64,000 bases of DNA, from contig CAVSSX010000012.1 in assembly GCA_963730735.1 (NCBI GenBank), forward strand, positions 496,001 through 560,000. Direction: 5' to 3'. Below the pieces are notes generated by a model that saw nothing but the letters and a program-made list of their open reading frames with translations, did no database searches and had not been told where the DNA came from. Of this stretch, positions 63,404 to 64,000 are shown one piece after another. The position numbers and the translations under genes were made by a program. Origin of the DNA: CAVSSX01 sp963730735 (GTDB taxonomy: Bacteria; Actinomycetota; Acidimicrobiia; Acidimicrobiales; RAAP-2). Every line of letters begins with the position of its first letter. Position 1 is the first letter of the stretch.

Positions 63404-64000
63404 ATGGTGGTCGACGCCCCCGTCCCGGGGACAACCGCGGCAGTGGCCGTGCTGCCACCCCCCGTGCACCACGATGCCCCGACCGGCGACGTCCCGGCGG
63501 TGGCCGGGCGGGGGCTGCTGACCGTCGACGTGCCGCTCGGTCGACGGGTGCTGGTGGTGGGGGACCTGCTGCTCCAGCCCGACGGGGGGCCGTCGGCCAC
63601 CGCCCTCGCCGCCGACCTGGTCCAGACGCTCGAGCGGTGGCAGGGGCCGGGCGTGGTGGTCGTCTGCGGGAATCTCTTCGACGGGCCGGCGGCAGGCCTC
63701 GACGTCGACGTCGTCCACCGGACCCTGGCGGCCCACGGCCCGCTGGCCCGGGCCATCGCCGCCTTCACCGCCCGGCCCGACTGCCGGCTGCTGGTCCTCC
63801 CGGGGTGGCGGGACCCCGAGGTGCGCTCCGACGCCGCCGTGCGGGCCGAGTTGGCCACCCTCGGGGCCGAGGTCGCCCCGGCCCTCGACCTCCGGCTCAC
63901 CACGGCCGCCGGCGAGCGGCGCGTGGTCGTCCGCCCCGGGGCCCCGACCGACCCGGCCGTGCCGATCGCCGAGCACCGGCCGGCCGAGACCCGCAGCTGG
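63404..64000 (+). CDS. phosphoesterase-like protein, N-terminal part
   Basis: The frame from ATG 63404 runs off the right edge, giving 199 residues. An N-terminal lead of about 35 residues is followed by a domain with RVLVVGDLLLQPDG, VVVVCGNLFDGP and LLVLPGWRDPEVR. These occupy the positions of the GD, GN and GNHD signatures of calcineurin-like metallophosphoesterases, but the key His and some metal ligands are replaced. A degenerate or non-catalytic phosphoesterase is plausible. Another ATG at 63394 is out of frame. Downstream sequence is needed for the C-terminal half. Confidence 0.55.
   Translation, partial: MVVDAPVPGTTAAVAVLPPPVHHDAPTGDVPAVAGRGLLTVDVPLGRRVLVVGDLLLQPDGGPSATALAADLVQTLERWQGPGVVVVCGNLFDGPAAGLDVDVVHRTLAAHGPLARAIAAFTARPDCRLLVLPGWRDPEVRSDAAVRAELATLGAEVAPALDLRLTTAAGERRVVVRPGAPTDPAVPIAEHRPAETRSW

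Overview
The window is a high-GC chromosomal segment, almost certainly from an actinobacterium. Supporting features are an actinobacterial respiratory set (ctaE-qcrCAB with a diheme QcrC, plus coxB-ctaD-ctaF), a DUF2510 protein, many GTG starts, many 4-base overlaps, and a hemE-hemH-hemY order compatible with the Gram-positive coproporphyrin route. A deep-branching group such as Acidimicrobiia is my best guess, but this is inference. I saw no tRNA, rRNA, insertion sequence, CRISPR array or phage gene. Seven single-base frame breaks in otherwise conserved genes, each at or beside a short homopolymer, suggest assembly errors rather than real gene decay.

Layout. 1-2.9 kb: the 3' end of dxs, an unrecognised membrane protein and a TauE-type exporter. 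2.9-21.6 kb: a catabolic and transport island with an amidase, a formamidase-type enzyme, an isochorismatase-type hydrolase, a cupin, a nucleoside deoxyribosyltransferase, five Rieske oxygenases, a TauD-type dioxygenase, a creatininase-family enzyme, an 8-oxoguanine-deaminase-like amidohydrolase, an alpha/beta hydrolase, and an NMT1/SsuA-type ABC importer whose parts lie in three transcription units. 21.6-33.8 kb: acyl-CoA metabolism (thiolase, paired acyl-CoA dehydrogenases, enoyl-CoA hydratase), alkylation repair (Ada-AlkA fusion and Ogt), a second SsuABC-like importer, a DUF2510 protein, an SCO6745-like protein and a TetR regulator. 33.8-44.9 kb: GH31 and GH1 glycosidases, a two-component system, a DoxX-Rieske fusion, DedA, a crotonase and tatA. 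45.5-54.4 kb: cytochrome oxidase and bc1 genes around an MFS transporter. 54.5-64 kb: a HelD-like helicase, ybjQ, hemE-hemH-hemY-lnt, a HAD phosphatase and the start of a phosphoesterase-like gene.

The most interesting signal is regulatory. Four promoters in the catabolic island share a bipartite element, TTCAC(A/G)-N4-(G/A)G(A/T)AA, and three of them continue with GG(C/T)CG(G/A)GA. The element starts exactly 37 bases before a -10 hexamer in all four. In three of the four the start codon follows the -10 by exactly 6 bases, which predicts leaderless mRNAs. The four promoters drive the transporter ATPase with two Rieske genes, the solute-binding protein with TauD and creatininase, the two permeases, and the opposing operon of three Rieske genes. 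One regulon therefore appears to join a split importer to a set of mirrored Rieske oxygenase pairs. The enzymes point to a nitrogen-containing, perhaps purine- or pyrimidine-like, ring compound, but the substrate cannot be read from sequence.
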